Assembly: GCA_027886865.1 (NCBI GenBank)
Contig: JAPCJR010000016.1
Location: 1 to 48,845, forward strand
Length of the DNA stretch: 48,845 nt
Direction: 5' to 3'
Source: Nitrososphaerota archaeon
GTDB taxonomy: Archaea; Thermoproteota; Nitrososphaeria; Nitrososphaerales; UBA183
The notes under the pieces are model-generated. The model searched no databases. It had not been told where the DNA came from and saw only the letters and a program-made list of their open reading frames with translations. This document shows, piece after piece, positions 48,813 to 48,845 of the stretch. Position 1 is the first letter of the stretch. Each line of letters opens with the position of its first letter. A program made the translations under genes and the position numbers.

Positions 48813-48845
48813 CTACGCGCCTTTGGCAGGCGGCTTGTCGCTGCG
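48813..48845 (-). CDS. probable C-terminus of proteasome alpha subunit (partial)
   Basis: The last bases read on the minus strand give RSDKPPAKGA and a TAG at 48813-48815. In many archaea the proteasome alpha gene lies directly before SBDS, and basic or charged tails are common there. Only about ten residues are visible, so the identity rests on context. Confidence 0.4.
   Translation of the reverse strand, partial: RSDKPPAKGA

Noticed and set aside
1..48845. CRISPR array, insertion sequence or prophage
   Set aside because: No regularly spaced repeats, transposase, integrase or phage structural genes were seen on either strand.

Overview
This looks like a G+C-rich archaeal chromosome segment. 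The right end carries the classic archaeal order for RNA exosome and ribosome maturation genes: SBDS, Rrp4, Rrp41, Rrp42, eL43, a Pcc1-like protein, prefoldin beta and a DHH phosphoesterase. The middle holds a two-ATPase CDC48, and there are also an XPF/ERCC4 nuclease and an F420-dependent NADP reductase. Many genes have a TATA-like box centred about 26-30 bases before the start codon, so leaderless or nearly leaderless transcription appears common, and GTG and TTG starts are frequent. The gene set suits a member of the Nitrososphaerota (Thaumarchaeota) or a nearby lineage, but no rRNA or other firm marker is present, so the placement is an inference. I saw no tRNA, rRNA, CRISPR array, transposase or integrase.

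Left part (1-13 kb): a broken small gene; an alpha/beta hydrolase; a class III adenylate cyclase fused to TolB-like and TPR regions; an isochorismatase-fold protein that has lost two catalytic residues; a PLP enzyme with a rhodanese-like tail; beta-carbonic anhydrase; an orphan exported protein; MsrB; an LLM-type oxidoreductase; a universal stress protein; YdeI-like and DUF72 proteins; and a mannosylglycerate pair (MpgS plus a SerB-like HAD phosphatase). The theme is stress, redox and osmolyte metabolism.

Centre (13-32 kb): a VOC protein, an MFS exporter, a large repeat-bearing surface protein, a FUSC-type exporter and an AlkZ/YcaQ-like winged-helix protein come first. Two small coiled-coil proteins follow, meeting end to end. 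Next is a six-gene minus-strand operon (exported protein, small membrane-anchored protein, MoxR ATPase, DUF58 protein, multi-span membrane protein, large exported protein) that looks like an envelope maturation or assembly system. Then come CDC48, a divergent PadR/SHOCT pair with repeated AATATC elements between them, a zinc alcohol dehydrogenase, a stand-alone RAM domain and a second MFS exporter.

Right part (33-49 kb): glutamate dehydrogenase, OsmC and PPK2 (divergent), a small hydrolase, a CPA2 antiporter, a YhfC-like membrane protein and a flavin-reductase-like protein. After these is a minus-strand operon of two ECF ATPases, EcfT, XPF nuclease and F420H2:NADP oxidoreductase, facing a RibU-like ECF S component whose promoter holds a palindrome. 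The exosome superoperon closes the window, cut in what is probably the end of the proteasome alpha gene.
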